A stretch of 39,448 bases of DNA from a virus. Position 1 is the first letter of the stretch, and every line of letters starts with the position of its first letter. This document shows positions 6,175 to 16,539 of this stretch, piece by piece. The position numbers and the translations under genes were made by a program. Under the pieces are notes generated by a model. The model saw nothing but the letters and a program-made list of their open reading frames with translations. It was not told the DNA's origin and ran no database searches. The DNA is taken from positions 7,608-47,055 of the IMG/VR virus record IMGVR_UViG_3300014827_000004; one strand, given 5' to 3'.

Positions 6175-8937
6175 TTACAATGCTATGTACGATAAAATAT
6201 ATAGACTAGCGTTCACTCGTCCCAAACTTGCAGAACTCAATTCAATCACATGCCACCCACTTGTCTGAATATAAGGAGAGAGTTCTAAATTATTTTGGTC
6301 AGAATTGTAATGTAAGCCTCCATTATTGAGACGAAGTATTCCATCGACGTACACATCCACAGCACTAGCCATCGTTGACTCGAAAATACCAAATTGTAGC
6401 GAATGATTGTGCAATGGGAGTATTACACTATGATTATGAGGGGATATTATAGTTTGGTGAGAATGTGTAGGGCCATTATGAGTATGATTCCCAGAAGTTC
6501 CTTTTGTATATAAGTCACCACTAGTGGAAATTTCTCCTTTGCAACTCAAAGCTGAATTACCATCTGCACACCTAAGTAATTTATCATTAGGAGTTATTTC
6601 TGGAATAATTAACGGTTCAATATGAAACATAAGGTGACTATGGTCTCCATTTGCAGACCCTCCTGTTCCACCACCGCCCTCACTAGTTGGCGAACTAGCT
6701 CCTCCCCCTTCGCTAGAAATTGTAGTACCACCACCTGATGCAATTCCTTGTTCATATGCTCTAAACATTTCTAAACTAAAAGCTAATTTTACGCTTCTTA
6801 CTTCTAACACCTCATTTGGGACATATATCTTCAGTTTAAGTTTGTGATTTTCGTCAACATTGTCGACCAATTGTATACTGTCAGAATTAACAATTCCATT
6901 GGAAATTACAGTAACACCATTATTATTTATGAGTTTAAGTCCATACAAAGACCCATCTTCCAAATCAGAAATATCACCAAGTATTACACGTTTTGTAGTT
7001 TTATCTCCTTCAAAAACAGTAATGCTTTGTCCATTAATTCTAATTATTCCGTTTGCCGTTTCAATTATTAATTTTTCTCCGATCAATAATTTTCCAATTA
7101 TTGTCTCGGCATACAAACCCGCGCTGTTGATCGCTAAAGAAACAGTTTCACCACCATCTTCAGAAAGTAAAATTGAACCATGATTTATTCTAATTAAATG
7201 CATCGGAGAAGAAGGATCAAATACAGTTATTCCTCGTCTATTTACAACTACAGATTCATTATTACCCGATACAATTGTTTGATTCGCAGTCTTTAAACTG
7301 TTCTTCAAAAAATCGCTCAGTTCAAAAGCAACTTGATCTACGCTATTCCAAGTATTAGAATTTACCTGAACCACATTACTAGTAGAAATAGATTTATACA
7401 GGTCATTAATAAATTTGATTTCGTCAGTAATGATTTCCTGTACGTTGGCAACTGTAAGAGATATACTTCCATCCTCATGATTTATAGAAAACTCAGTAAT
7501 CTTTGCTTGTATATATATATCTAACTTATCATAATAAACAGTAATGATATCCCCAAGATTGAGTTTATCCCACCTTTTCTGTTCCTCAAGGATGTCAAGA
7601 AAATTTACCATATCAATTTTAACAGAAATTTGAGGGACTCTTATTTTATCGAACTCTAAAACACCAGCATCATATAATTCCTGAGCGTCCCAATAATTAT
7701 CGTTCTGCCAATCTTTTTCTAGAATAAATTGGGTACGTTCTCTAATTTCAGCCAATGTAAAATTATTCTCAGCATTTAATAAAGTTTGTAATGCTGTTAT
7801 TTGTGCATTAATAGATGCAATACTAACATTGGTTGTAGCTATTTCAGAATTTTTAGTATCCATTAATATTTGTTGTGCTTTTTGTTGCGCTACTAAAATA
7901 ACTGCTTGAGCAACTGAATCAGCATCTACTGAGCATTGAGCTATATCTAAATTGTCTGTAATTTGATCCATAGCAATTTGTAGATCTGCTAACTCATTTT
8001 GTTTAGTTACTAATAATTCTTGTGTTGTTTGAAGTTGAACCAAGTAAGCAGAATAAACTCCTTTTTTGGAATCAATTAATATATCATAAGCAATAAGTGC
8101 TTTACATAATTCATTAGACATATAAGGGGATTCTGCTAAAACATTACCATTGGCATCTTGAACAAATCCTGCAATAAAGTATGAAAAATCTTCTATGTAA
8201 TTACTCCCCATTGGATTTACTGAATTTATTGATAATCCATCTAATCCAGTTGGGCGAAATCGTGTTGCCATTAAAGAATTATCTACTACCTCTTCTACGC
8301 CTTTCATAAGATTCCCATAAGATAACCTAAAACCCTTGTTCGTCCCTACATCTTCTTGTTTATAAAAAGATACAGTTCTTAGCTCTGTGTCATAAATCAT
8401 TAAACTATTAAACGCAACAGCAATCTCATTTAAAAAATCAAGAATAGATTTATTATTTACTTTAAAAGAACGATAAATTAAATTAAAAGAGGGGTCACAA
8501 AACCCCAAACTCCATATCGTATCATTTTGTAAAATATCTTCAACTATTCTCTGTAGATTATATGAAATAGCTTCTAAACTCCTAATATTTTTAAAACTCA
8601 ATTCAAAAGGGATGGAGAAACAATGAATGTTTTTAACATCTCCACTTTCACTCATACTTTTAGTAGGTTGATTTATTATAAACCATTCTGTAGTATTACC
8701 AACATATTTAATTAAGTAGAAACCTTTAAGCTTATTTAGATTAGGATTAATAATTAATTTGTGATGCGATTCTACCTGAACGGGTATTGAAAACGATAAT
8801 TCACTTATTCCTCCAAGTTTGGGGGAGTAGACTATATTATATGCGTCATTTAATGGAGAAATTATATCCTTATTTGGTTTTGATAAATATAATTTTGCTT
8901 TCTTTACTGGGTTTGAACGATCAATTACTTGAAGCAT
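6175..8937 (-). CDS. Tail-tip (Tal-like) baseplate protein with histidine-pair tip region
   Basis: A 920-residue protein that follows Dit and one repeat protein in a siphovirus tail-tip module. Residues 1 to about 250 resemble the N-terminal domain of phage minor structural/Tal proteins, which forms the trimeric hub. About 300-390 is a Gln/Ala-rich coiled coil. About 440-520 returns to hub-like beta structure. From about 740 there is a Gly/Ser-rich linker, then histidine pairs: HSH (about 762), HTH and HSH (about 816-825), and HNH twice (835-846). Such HxH pairs bind metal ions in other trimeric tail spikes. The ATG at 8937 follows AGGTG at about 10 nt. No endopeptidase catalytic motif is obvious, so lytic activity is not claimed. 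The hub role is confident; the receptor-tip role of the C-terminus is inferred. Confidence 0.8.
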   Translation of the reverse strand: MLQVIDRSNPVKKAKLYLSKPNKDIISPLNDAYNIVYSPKLGGISELSFSIPVQVESHHKLIINPNLNKLKGFYLIKYVGNTTEWFIINQPTKSMSESGDVKNIHCFSIPFELSFKNIRSLEAISYNLQRIVEDILQNDTIWSLGFCDPSFNLIYRSFKVNNKSILDFLNEIAVAFNSLMIYDTELRTVSFYKQEDVGTNKGFRLSYGNLMKGVEEVVDNSLMATRFRPTGLDGLSINSVNPMGSNYIEDFSYFIAGFVQDANGNVLAESPYMSNELCKALIAYDILIDSKKGVYSAYLVQLQTTQELLVTKQNELADLQIAMDQITDNLDIAQCSVDADSVAQAVILVAQQKAQQILMDTKNSEIATTNVSIASINAQITALQTLLNAENNFTLAEIRERTQFILEKDWQNDNYWDAQELYDAGVLEFDKIRVPQISVKIDMVNFLDILEEQKRWDKLNLGDIITVYYDKLDIYIQAKITEFSINHEDGSISLTVANVQEIITDEIKFINDLYKSISTSNVVQVNSNTWNSVDQVAFELSDFLKNSLKTANQTIVSGNNESVVVNRRGITVFDPSSPMHLIRINHGSILLSEDGGETVSLAINSAGLYAETIIGKLLIGEKLIIETANGIIRINGQSITVFEGDKTTKRVILGDISDLEDGSLYGLKLINNNGVTVISNGIVNSDSIQLVDNVDENHKLKLKIYVPNEVLEVRSVKLAFSLEMFRAYEQGIASGGGTTISSEGGGASSPTSEGGGGTGGSANGDHSHLMFHIEPLIIPEITPNDKLLRCADGNSALSCKGEISTSGDLYTKGTSGNHTHNGPTHSHQTIISPHNHSVILPLHNHSLQFGIFESTMASAVDVYVDGILRLNNGGLHYNSDQNNLELSPYIQTSGWHVIELSSASLGRVNASLYILSYIAL

Positions 8938-8998
8938 TTTATTGTGTCACCTCATGTCTATAAATTATTAAGTTTTGGCGTATCATATTAAGATAAAC

Positions 8999-10012
8999 CT
9001 ATACCAAGCAATAACCAACTGAATATGTTGTAGAGTTAGCATTATTATGAGACACAGTAATTCTAAATGTCTTTGGAACAAAATCACTTACAACTAAATT
9101 CGCAACTGCTGTCAGACCAGGGTAAACCTTATAAACATTTGTACTTATCGTATTGACACTTGAGGATAAAAGTATAGTCGTATAACTACCCGATACTGGA
9201 TCTTTTCCCTCAATTTTTAATGTGATGTCAGAAGTTGCTACCGCTGTGACATTAAGATAGACTCTAATCCCTGTACCAAAGTTATTATTTAAATCAATAC
9301 TTGAAGTTGTTGTGGTTCTTGCTAACAATGCTAACGCTGATCCTTCAACATGTGTGCCGACTGCATTTATAGAAGTGATAATAGAATCCTGTTTGGCAGA
9401 AGTAGATGCACCTGTTGGTAATGCACTCGATAGTACATCCACATCTCCAATATTATTTGTACCAGATGGAAGTGCATCAGTAATTTTCTTTATTCCTGAT
9501 GTATCCCTTATTGCAGTTAAAATGGTTACTAAAGAATCTTGTTTTGCTTCTGTTGATGGTGTAGCAATAACTTTTGCTAGTAAAGATGCTAAAGTTGCTT
9601 GTGTGGCAAAGTCTTTAGCTATTAAAGTATCTTGTTTAGCTGATGTGGATGCACCTGTAGGCAATGCACTAGAATTTACAACTACTCCATTTGTGGTTCC
9701 TGCTGTAGTTTGATCAATACCAATCTTCCCCATTAAATTTGTACCAGATGGCAAAGCATCTGTTATCTTCTTAATACCAGTTGTATCTCTTATTGCTGTT
9801 AGTAATGCTTCTATACCGTCAACATAACTTATTATTGAATCTTGTTTTGTTTCTCTAGAAGCATCTGGTGCTAGTACACTCGTTTTTACATTTGTAAAAA
9901 TTTCGCCATTTAATCCTTCTGCTTCCTCAAAAAGTGAAGTGACAGGATTGTAGTACTGTGGTATGGGGTCTCCGTCCACTTGGCGCAAAATTGGGGCGAT
10001 AATAACTGACAT
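8999..10012 (-). CDS. Repeat-containing tail-tip or virion protein
   Basis: A 337-residue protein between Dit and the Tal-like gene. The N-terminal two thirds is made of short repeats: SALPTGASTSAKQD occurs three times in near-identical form, and GIKKITDALPSGTN twice, mixed with helical SLLAKVIAT-like spacers. About 230-337 is a beta-rich domain (SSIDLNNNFGTGIRVYLNVT...). Such AKQD-repeat proteins occur in phage structural modules, but I know of no firm function. AGGAGG lies 8 nt before the ATG at 10012. Position suggests a baseplate or fibre-attachment part; a decoration protein is also possible. Confidence 0.65.
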   Translation of the reverse strand: MSVIIAPILRQVDGDPIPQYYNPVTSLFEEAEGLNGEIFTNVKTSVLAPDASRETKQDSIISYVDGIEALLTAIRDTTGIKKITDALPSGTNLMGKIGIDQTTAGTTNGVVVNSSALPTGASTSAKQDTLIAKDFATQATLASLLAKVIATPSTEAKQDSLVTILTAIRDTSGIKKITDALPSGTNNIGDVDVLSSALPTGASTSAKQDSIITSINAVGTHVEGSALALLARTTTTSSIDLNNNFGTGIRVYLNVTAVATSDITLKIEGKDPVSGSYTTILLSSSVNTISTNVYKVYPGLTAVANLVVSDFVPKTFRITVSHNNANSTTYSVGYCLV

Positions 10013-10038
10013 TTAAAAATCCTCCTTTATAAATATAA

Positions 10039-10854
10039 TTATGATAAGAAATTCATTTCATATTTTATTTGAAATTCAAAGTTTCCTAGACATTGTAAAA
10101 CATTTACTCCCCTAACCATCTCTAAAAAAGTGCTATCTTGAGACATATTATTAAATCTATAGGTTGTATCTGAAACACTAGAAGTAATTGTTTCATTCTC
10201 ACAATCAATTTCTAACACTTCATTAGGTTCTAATCCTGTAAATTTTAATATTTGGCCATTGCTTAAATTTATTATAGAAAATCTTCTAGTAAATGTTTTA
10301 ATAAATATAATAGGTTTTATATTTATATCTCCATCATTAATAAATTCTATGTTTGTAGGCATAGGAGTTGGTTGCCAAGGAGAGAAGAAATATTCATAGA
10401 TTGTTGTATTTTGACTTAAATATATAGGAGAAAAGCTATATGGGGAGTTTGTGCGAAATTGGAGTGTTATGTAACCTTCGTTCCTGCCCGTATGTACTAA
10501 TTGTGGAGCGTCTACTATCATTGCATAATAGATAACTTCTTCCCCTGTTGGAACTAAATCATTATAAAATACTAATGGTTTATAATAATCAGAATCAAGC
10601 CAACGCTGTATCTCCCTTAATTTTTCATTAGATTCCCATCCACTAAAAAAAGCAAAAGTTACAGAAAATGAAAGATTTTGACGTTCAATTCCTTGGAAAT
10701 ATGGGGCATGGCCTCTAATCTGTTGTTCCTTTATTGTTCTGGAAGATAGAAAAGGATCTTGAAACATCCCGTTTTCAATTTTGCAATTGACTATGTTGAA
10801 TTCCGTGCTGTTAATTTCACCATAGCTAAAATACAAGCATTGTGAAATAGTCAC
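10039..10854 (-). CDS. Distal tail protein (Dit)
   Basis: About 271 residues, directly after the tape measure gene, where siphoviruses keep Dit. It has the N-terminal sandwich typical of the sipho_tail family (ERQNLSFSVTFAF, then a WLDSDYYKPLVF loop), followed by a second beta domain with NIEFINDGDINIKPIIFI. Dit forms a hexameric ring joining the tail tube to the Tal-like hub. The start is unsure. A GTG at 10854 has AGGTG 9 nt upstream and is preferred; a GTG at 10866 overlaps the ribosome-binding site. The family call rests on sequence pattern and gene order. Confidence 0.8.
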   Translation of the reverse strand: MTISQCLYFSYGEINSTEFNIVNCKIENGMFQDPFLSSRTIKEQQIRGHAPYFQGIERQNLSFSVTFAFFSGWESNEKLREIQRWLDSDYYKPLVFYNDLVPTGEEVIYYAMIVDAPQLVHTGRNEGYITLQFRTNSPYSFSPIYLSQNTTIYEYFFSPWQPTPMPTNIEFINDGDINIKPIIFIKTFTRRFSIINLSNGQILKFTGLEPNEVLEIDCENETITSSVSDTTYRFNNMSQDSTFLEMVRGVNVLQCLGNFEFQIKYEMNFLS

Positions 10855-10883
10855 TAATTTATTCACCTACCTTTATAGGAAAT

Positions 10884-10907
10884 AAGGGAAGTAATTAAAC
10901 TTCCCTA
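10884..10907 (-). terminator. Hairpin at the end of the tape measure gene
   Basis: AGGGAAG (10885-10891) pairs with CTTCCCT (10900-10906) over an 8-nt loop, followed on the minus strand by TTATTTCC. It overlaps the tape measure stop codon. The same GGGAAG/CTTCCC stem is found after the capsid gene (24277-24306). Probably a partial terminator or a 3'-end stabiliser. Confidence 0.55.
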
Positions 10908-13900
10908 TCTAATACCTTTTTTAGCTAATTCATTTCTAATTTTAGTTGCGAATGATACTGCTTCCTGTTGAGTTGTATTATTTAAATTAGCAATATTAAA
11001 ATTAATCTCAATACCACCAGTTCCAGCAACAGCAGGATTCATTTGTGGTATATTGAATTCAGGTATTTTAAAATTACTCATAAATGATTTTGATATATTA
11101 ATAGCTTTCAGGAGGTTTGAGGTATCAATTTTATTTAACACTAATTCTTTTTCATGAAGCATTGCAAGTTTTCCACCAGAAAAACTGCCCGTATATTGTC
11201 CACCAGTATCAAACTTAGAAATATAATTAGAAGATGCCCATCCAGTTTTCTTACCTTTAGCAGTATCATACTTTACATTGTACCAACTGCCACTTTGACC
11301 TATAATCTCCATTACTTCATTTGCAAACAATTTACCAATTACAGTTCCATTTGGACTATTACGAACATTAAGAGTAGAAGCGTCATGGACTTTACCTCTG
11401 CTACCAGTAGACGGAGCAGGATTAGCAACAGGTGCAGGTTGAGCAACCGAAGCAGGAGTAGCAGTAGGTGTGGAAGTAGCAGAAATCCCAGATATACCGT
11501 TACTTGCAATATTCACCTTTTGCATCAGACTCAATAAATCTTGAAAACTTTGCCCCATTTTTTCTGCCTGAGCGATGTTAATTTGACTAAAGTCCTCTGA
11601 GAATTTAGTCAATTCTGCTTTGATATTTGCGATATTCCCCTTAATAATATCTTCTCGCATAGTTGCCCATTTTTGCTCATTGTTGATAAGTTCTGTATAG
11701 GTATATTCAATGGATGTAGTGGTATCTTTAGTTTTCTTGTCTTCTAGAGTTTTTTGGTCTTCAAGATTTTGTTTTCGCAAATCTAATTCATGTTTGCTTT
11801 GAGTATCAGCAATGGCAGATTGTTTATCAGCTAATTGCTGTTCTAAGACAAAACGTTTTGCCCTTGCTTCAATACTATTATCAAGAGATAAAACATTTAT
11901 TTCCGATTGAGTCTTCTGAACATCTTTTTGAGCTTTGTCTAGATTCTTTGTGTAATCCTGAGCATTTGCTTCATCATCTAATTTTTTGATTTCTGCATCG
12001 ATATGATCCATTACTGTAGTATGACGTTCATTTTCTGCATCTATAGCAATATTCTTTTGTGTCTCAACTGCTTTTTTATAGACATCTATGATGGAATTTG
12101 CTTCTTCAGTACGAAGGGATACAATTTCCTCTGATACGGCTTTTATCGCGTCTACATTTGCGGTCCATGCTTGACGTAATTTTTGAATCTTAGCAAACTC
12201 TATATCCATATTTTTTTGAGATATAGCAGACTGAGCATTATATTCAGCTATATAAGAAGATGATTGTTCATTACTAGCAGTGAACCAATTAGAATGATTT
12301 TGAGCGCCTTGAGCATTAATTTTATTATTTGCATCATTAAGTTGATTTATTTGTGTTATTTGATTTCCGATTAGCTCATTAGATTTGGATATTGTTAATG
12401 CATAATCATTGTTGGACTTTGCCTGTGCAATCTCTTTGGTTAAATCGTCTGACCTTGCTTTTGTTAATAATGCTTGTGCATTTGCTTCTTTGATTAGGGC
12501 ATCAGTGTTATCTAGGACGGCAGGAGCTTCTACTGAACCCTTCCCACTTATTTCATCTATTGCTGTTTGGTTTGTCTTTCTAGAATTATAATCAGAGAGT
12601 ATGGTTTTTACATATTTTTGAGTTTCAGCATAAGGAGGAATGCCATTGTATTTAGTAACTGCACCAGGACCAGCATTATAAGCTGCTAAAGCTAGTGATA
12701 TATCTCCACCAAATTTATCAAGTTGTTGTTTTAGATATTTAGCTCCTCCTGCTAGATTCTGTGCAGGGTCATAGCTATTAGTTACTCCAAGTGCTTTAGC
12801 AGTTCCAGGCATTAATTGCGTTAAACCTACAGCACCAGAAGGACTTACAACACCAGCTCTAAATCCACTTTCCTGTTTTACCAAAGCATCTAAAAGAGTT
12901 GCAGAAATTCCATTTTGTTTTGCTGCTGCACGAATTAAATCTGCATATGGGCCTGTTACTGCTTCTTGTGCTTCTCCTGAATTAGAACCACCTGTACCAT
13001 TGGGGGGAGTATAACTACCACTAGTAGGTGTTTTTGCTAAATCACTAGCTTTTAAATTAGATAAAGTATCCCATGCACTACTTGTTAGATTTGCTTGGTT
13101 CAGCATTTTATTAGCTGTCGCTAAAAGGTTGCCAGCTTCAGATACTCTATTATTATTTAAGATAGAAAAATGCTCTTGTTGATCAGTATTTCCACCTTTG
13201 TCAATTTGTGAAGCATAAGCAGCGTTTCTAGCTTCAAGTGCTTTAACTTCTGCCCCAATAGCAGCAATCCTTTTAGTAGTTGCGTCAATTATAGCTTGAG
13301 TCTCTAATTTATGAGCCTCGGCAGATGATTTTAAAGAACTAAGTTCTATAGTAGCAAGTGCTTCTTGTGCAGTTTGGTTAGCCTTTAAGGCATCAATATT
13401 TACACCAATTGCACTAGTCTTATCATTCATAACCTTGCTATATTCAGGATATTTATCAATCATCTTTTGATTTAAAGACGATTCTTCTTCAGTTAATTTA
13501 TTCCCTTTGACAAGTTTATCTGCAACCTTTTGGTAACTAGTTATTAATTGTCCATTGGCAGCATTCTCACGAATCTTTAGAGCAATCTTTTGTGAATCTG
13601 CTTGAACAGACCCATAATCTAACGCAGTAGCTTCTTTTTTTGCAACGTTGTATTGTTGTTGAGCATCATCTACTGACTTTATTTTGCCCTCTAGAACAGC
13701 AAGAGCTTGTTGTTTAGCTTCTATTGCCCCATTATCAGTTGAAATAGTTTGACCATAATCATCAACGCTGGTGATATTGCCCATCGACTGTAAGACTAAA
13801 ATATCTTCTTTTAATTTTTGAATTTGTTTTTGATTCTCATCATAGTTCATTGCCTTTTTCATAGCTTCTAATGCTACGGTAGCATCGTCTATTTTTTTAG

Positions 13901-16490
13901 GGTCTAGTGTATTTTGAAAATCAGCCAACGAAGTGTTAAAATCGGCCTGAGCTTTATTTGATTCCTCTAATTGTTGTTTTACTTTTGCTTGCTGATTAGC
14001 ATATGAAACAAGTCCATATGTTAAAGCACTTACAGCAACTACAGCAAGGACTATAGGATTTGTTAATAACCCTAGCATTGATGCACCAAAAGCTCTTAAT
14101 CCAGTTGAAGCAACAGCCAAAGAAGCAGGGAAAACTCCACCGAAAAATGCACTTGTACTTAATACTGATGCACCTAATTCTATCATTGAAGTTATTGCGC
14201 CAATAATTGCTTTACTCTGAAATATAGTCATTGTAGCTAATGCGGTAAATATAGCAGTGTTTAGAAAACCAAATTGCGTAGTTACATTACCAATGGCAGT
14301 TACAAATGAAGTTAATCCCCCTATTGCACTATTGATAAAAGTAGATGATAATAAATTCAACCAAATTTTTTGGGTTGCATTGGTTAAGTCATTTAATTTT
14401 GCTTCTGTAGATTTTGCGAATTCACCGTATCTAGTCATCGCAGAACCACTAGAATCTAATTGAGCTGATTGTAATTTTAATGCGGTATCCATGTTGTTCA
14501 TTAATATCAGAAAATTCTCTCTTTGCCTTGTGCCAGCTAGAGCTTTTGCTGTAGCACTTTGTTCTACTTGGGAAAGAGTATTCCATTTACCACTTAACTC
14601 ATTAATTACAGCAGAGAAATCTTTGAATTCACCAGATGTTTCCCTTACTGATATTTTTGCATATTTTTGGAAGTCCCTTTCCACGTTGGAAACGTCTTCA
14701 TTATCCGCATCGAATTTTTTACCTCCCTTTACATCCTGGAAACGAGCGAACATAGTTTTAAAAGACTCACCAATAGAACTAGCAGATTTTCTACTAACGC
14801 TACTTACCGTTCCTATATAACTCACCAAATCACTAAAACTAGTTCCTGCCATTTGAGCTGAAACTGAGGTTCTTTCTAATGCAGTACCTAACTCTTTAGT
14901 TGAAGTAGCAGACATATTATCGACTGTTGTTAATTTATCAACTACAGTCATTGCTTCATCTGCATTCATTTTAAAACCATTCGTAATTGCAATAAGTTGA
15001 TCTGCACTGGACTTAGAATCTTGGCCAGCAATTGCACCCATTACAGTTGAAGATTGAATTAATTTTAATGTCTCTTCTTGGGTATGTCCTGCTCTTAGGA
15101 ATTCCTCTGCCGATGCCATTACTTCTGCTGTTGTAGAATGTAGTTGAGAAGCTAAGTCGGCATATGCTTTTGTCATTTCCATAACTGAGTCTCGTGTAAT
15201 ACCAGTAATCATTTGTATATTTGTCATAGATTTGTCAAGAGTATTTATGAATGTAAATCCTTCTTTTATTTTTGATAGAGTTCCAAAAATAAGACCACCA
15301 ACAATTGTCCACTGAGCCATCTTTATTCCATTATTTACCAAATCTGCCCCGAACCCTTGAGTAGCAACCCTTGCCTCATTTATACCTGTACGAATCCTCG
15401 ACATTGAGGTATTTATTGAAGCTGTTTGAGTTCTAAATCCATCTGCGTCCAAAACAGAACTACTTAATCCTGCAACAGTACCTTGAACAGCACCTATTTG
15501 AGATTGCACAGCAGGAGTTTGAGCTAAACTACCACCACTTGCTTGAATATTACGGATTGCTAAGGCATTGCGTTCCTGGTAGAGTCCAATTTGCCTTCTC
15601 AATTCAGCAGTTTCTTGTTCAGTAGTAACAACTGTTTGCCTAGCTGTTTCTGCATTTCTAGTATCTAATACTTCCCGTTCTCTAGCAGCCTGTAAATACA
15701 TTTCTTCATATCTATTACCATTTGCTTGTGAAGAATTCATTCTAGTCTGTGCTTGAGCAATAGTTTCATTTGAACCTAGAATTGATTGTTCTATCTGTCT
15801 TTGAGCAGAAGTAGTTGTTGCTACTCTTTGTGCTTCTTCATTAGCAGTCATTCTTCTTGCTGTGTCACTTGCTTCTTGATGTGCTCTAAGTCTTGATTGC
15901 TCATCTCTTTGTGCTTGAACATATGCCTGATCTGAAGCATTATTAACAGCAGTGTTTCCTGCTAAAGCAACAGCATTATCCCTACTAGCTCTAGCTAATT
16001 GTGATCGCTCATTACCCCTACCAATTGCATTAGCAAGTTTATCTGCTTCATTTCTAGCTATCTTTAAAGTATCAGTATAAGACCTAGTTCTATCAGTTAA
16101 AACAGTTGTGTAATCGCCAGCTTTGCTTACCAATGTTTTAAAAGTGTCTACTTCTTTAACTCCACGACCGAGACTATCAGTAAATTCTCTTGTCTTGGAA
16201 CTGATTTTTTCTATCTGCTCTCCTGTGCTAGTTGTAAAAATTTTAAACTTCTCACTTGTTTTATCTAGAGAACTAGAGTCTATATTTAGTCTTATTGCTT
16301 TATTTGCTTCACTATTAAGAGTTTGTATTTTTGAGGTGAGTGCATTTAACGCAGTGCTATCCGTAGTGACTTTTAGTATTAAAGGATCACCATTAATCTT
16401 TGCCTGAATCCCTTGTATATCTGTTAATATTTTCTTCTGTGAGACTTCCGATAATATCGCCTGTATATTAATCTGAATCATATCTGACAT
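10905..16490 (-). CDS. Tail tape measure protein with SLT and SH3b domains
   Basis: About 1,861 residues, the largest gene in the window. It sets tail length; at roughly 1.5 angstroms per residue this predicts a tail of nearly 280 nm. The N-terminal 400 residues are helical, Gln/Ala-rich coiled coil. About 400-720 is the TP901-type tape measure core, followed by hydrophobic helices (about 725-830). Long coiled coils carry a lytic transglycosylase (SLT) domain at about 1190-1300, with KQESGF (catalytic Glu), SGAVGLTQLMPGTA and ALAAYNAGPGAV. An SH3b cell-wall domain follows at about 1695-1755 (LNVRNSPNGTVIG), then a GG-x-LAMLHEKELVLN motif common at tape measure C-termini. The start chosen is the ATG at 16490, 12 nt after GAGGAG; the TTG at 16502 abuts that site. 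The enzyme domains would help open peptidoglycan during DNA injection. Confidence 0.95.
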   Translation of the reverse strand: MSDMIQINIQAILSEVSQKKILTDIQGIQAKINGDPLILKVTTDSTALNALTSKIQTLNSEANKAIRLNIDSSSLDKTSEKFKIFTTSTGEQIEKISSKTREFTDSLGRGVKEVDTFKTLVSKAGDYTTVLTDRTRSYTDTLKIARNEADKLANAIGRGNERSQLARASRDNAVALAGNTAVNNASDQAYVQAQRDEQSRLRAHQEASDTARRMTANEEAQRVATTTSAQRQIEQSILGSNETIAQAQTRMNSSQANGNRYEEMYLQAAREREVLDTRNAETARQTVVTTEQETAELRRQIGLYQERNALAIRNIQASGGSLAQTPAVQSQIGAVQGTVAGLSSSVLDADGFRTQTASINTSMSRIRTGINEARVATQGFGADLVNNGIKMAQWTIVGGLIFGTLSKIKEGFTFINTLDKSMTNIQMITGITRDSVMEMTKAYADLASQLHSTTAEVMASAEEFLRAGHTQEETLKLIQSSTVMGAIAGQDSKSSADQLIAITNGFKMNADEAMTVVDKLTTVDNMSATSTKELGTALERTSVSAQMAGTSFSDLVSYIGTVSSVSRKSASSIGESFKTMFARFQDVKGGKKFDADNEDVSNVERDFQKYAKISVRETSGEFKDFSAVINELSGKWNTLSQVEQSATAKALAGTRQRENFLILMNNMDTALKLQSAQLDSSGSAMTRYGEFAKSTEAKLNDLTNATQKIWLNLLSSTFINSAIGGLTSFVTAIGNVTTQFGFLNTAIFTALATMTIFQSKAIIGAITSMIELGASVLSTSAFFGGVFPASLAVASTGLRAFGASMLGLLTNPIVLAVVAVSALTYGLVSYANQQAKVKQQLEESNKAQADFNTSLADFQNTLDPKKIDDATVALEAMKKAMNYDENQKQIQKLKEDILVLQSMGNITSVDDYGQTISTDNGAIEAKQQALAVLEGKIKSVDDAQQQYNVAKKEATALDYGSVQADSQKIALKIRENAANGQLITSYQKVADKLVKGNKLTEEESSLNQKMIDKYPEYSKVMNDKTSAIGVNIDALKANQTAQEALATIELSSLKSSAEAHKLETQAIIDATTKRIAAIGAEVKALEARNAAYASQIDKGGNTDQQEHFSILNNNRVSEAGNLLATANKMLNQANLTSSAWDTLSNLKASDLAKTPTSGSYTPPNGTGGSNSGEAQEAVTGPYADLIRAAAKQNGISATLLDALVKQESGFRAGVVSPSGAVGLTQLMPGTAKALGVTNSYDPAQNLAGGAKYLKQQLDKFGGDISLALAAYNAGPGAVTKYNGIPPYAETQKYVKTILSDYNSRKTNQTAIDEISGKGSVEAPAVLDNTDALIKEANAQALLTKARSDDLTKEIAQAKSNNDYALTISKSNELIGNQITQINQLNDANNKINAQGAQNHSNWFTASNEQSSSYIAEYNAQSAISQKNMDIEFAKIQKLRQAWTANVDAIKAVSEEIVSLRTEEANSIIDVYKKAVETQKNIAIDAENERHTTVMDHIDAEIKKLDDEANAQDYTKNLDKAQKDVQKTQSEINVLSLDNSIEARAKRFVLEQQLADKQSAIADTQSKHELDLRKQNLEDQKTLEDKKTKDTTTSIEYTYTELINNEQKWATMREDIIKGNIANIKAELTKFSEDFSQINIAQAEKMGQSFQDLLSLMQKVNIASNGISGISATSTPTATPASVAQPAPVANPAPSTGSRGKVHDASTLNVRNSPNGTVIGKLFANEVMEIIGQSGSWYNVKYDTAKGKKTGWASSNYISKFDTGGQYTGSFSGGKLAMLHEKELVLNKIDTSNLLKAINISKSFMSNFKIPEFNIPQMNPAVAGTGGIEINFNIANLNNTTQQEAVSFATKIRNELAKKGIR

Positions 16491-16513
16491 TAATTTAATC
16501 AACTCCTCTACAT

Positions 16514-16538
16514 GAAAAATAGAGGGTGATTCCCTCTA
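16514..16538 (-). terminator. Rho-independent terminator just before the tape measure gene
   Basis: TAGAGGG (16520-16526) pairs with CCCTCTA (16532-16538) over a 5-nt loop. On the minus strand TTTTTC follows. It lies between the 159-residue gene (stop at 16540) and the tape measure start (16490), so it would reduce read-through into the tape measure gene. Confidence 0.7.
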
Positions 16539-16539
16539 A

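Noticed and set aside
9312-9713. Plus-strand open frame of 133 codons with repeats
   Set aside because: It is the mirror of the AKQD repeats on the minus strand and shows no start signals.
9400-9850. CRISPR-like array
   Set aside because: The repeats are in-frame protein repeats of the AKQD protein with unequal spacing and no unique spacers of constant length.
14491-14820. Plus-strand open frame of 109 codons inside the tape measure gene
   Set aside because: It lies fully antisense to a well-supported gene, has no ribosome-binding site, and its composition mirrors the opposite strand.
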